This document shows, piece by piece, positions 6,408 to 6,418 of a stretch of 6,418 bases of DNA (position 1 is its first letter; each line of letters starts with the position of its first letter). The position numbers were made by a program, and so were the translations under genes. The notes below the pieces were generated by a model, which worked only from the letters and a program-made list of their open reading frames with translations, was not told where the DNA came from and ran no database searches. The stretch is from the NCBI GenBank assembly GCA_938041635.1, contig CALIAD010000014.1, positions 1-6,418 on the forward strand, given 5' to 3'. The stretch comes from an uncultured Atopobium sp. (GTDB taxonomy: Bacteria > Actinomycetota > Coriobacteriia > Coriobacteriales > Atopobiaceae).

Positions 6408-6418
6408 GCGCGATGGAG

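Overview
The window reads as bacterial chromosome of moderate G+C content: GC-leaning coding sequence with an AT-rich intergenic stretch at the right. It holds two convincing genes, both on the minus strand. The giant activase-type protein next to a TetR regulator would fit an anaerobic gut or oral bacterium. Coriobacteriia (the Olsenella/Atopobium group) is my best guess and a clostridial host is the main alternative. This is inference from gene content and general feel, not from any marker gene.

Layout, read along minus-strand transcription (right to left). Bases 5904-6418 hold no gene but a strikingly ordered repeat array. About 24-base units on a 31-base lattice are grouped into clusters of three direct copies plus one inverted copy, and the clusters themselves recur every 155 bases. 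Bases 5862-5909 hold a candidate promoter overlapped by a palindrome that looks like a TetR-family operator. Bases 5708-5873 are a GC-rich leader with a 9-bp tandem repeat. A TetR-family regulator follows (5000-5707). It overlaps by 8 bases the start of a 1584-residue protein (253-5007). That protein has two BadF/HgdC-type ATPase domains followed by two copies of a 2-hydroxyacyl-CoA dehydratase-like (DUF2229/HgdB-like) region. Bases 89-252 are a 3' untranslated region with imperfect 32-bp direct repeats, ended by a strong intrinsic terminator at 54-88. Bases 1-53 show nothing I can support.

How the parts may work together: the regulator probably represses its own promoter through the palindrome, and with it the overlapping activase-type gene. 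The enzyme resembles a whole two-component radical dehydratase system (ATP-driven electron activase plus iron-sulfur acceptor) folded into one chain. Its substrate cannot be read from the sequence. The repeat array lies just upstream of this operon and is the least explained part of the window.
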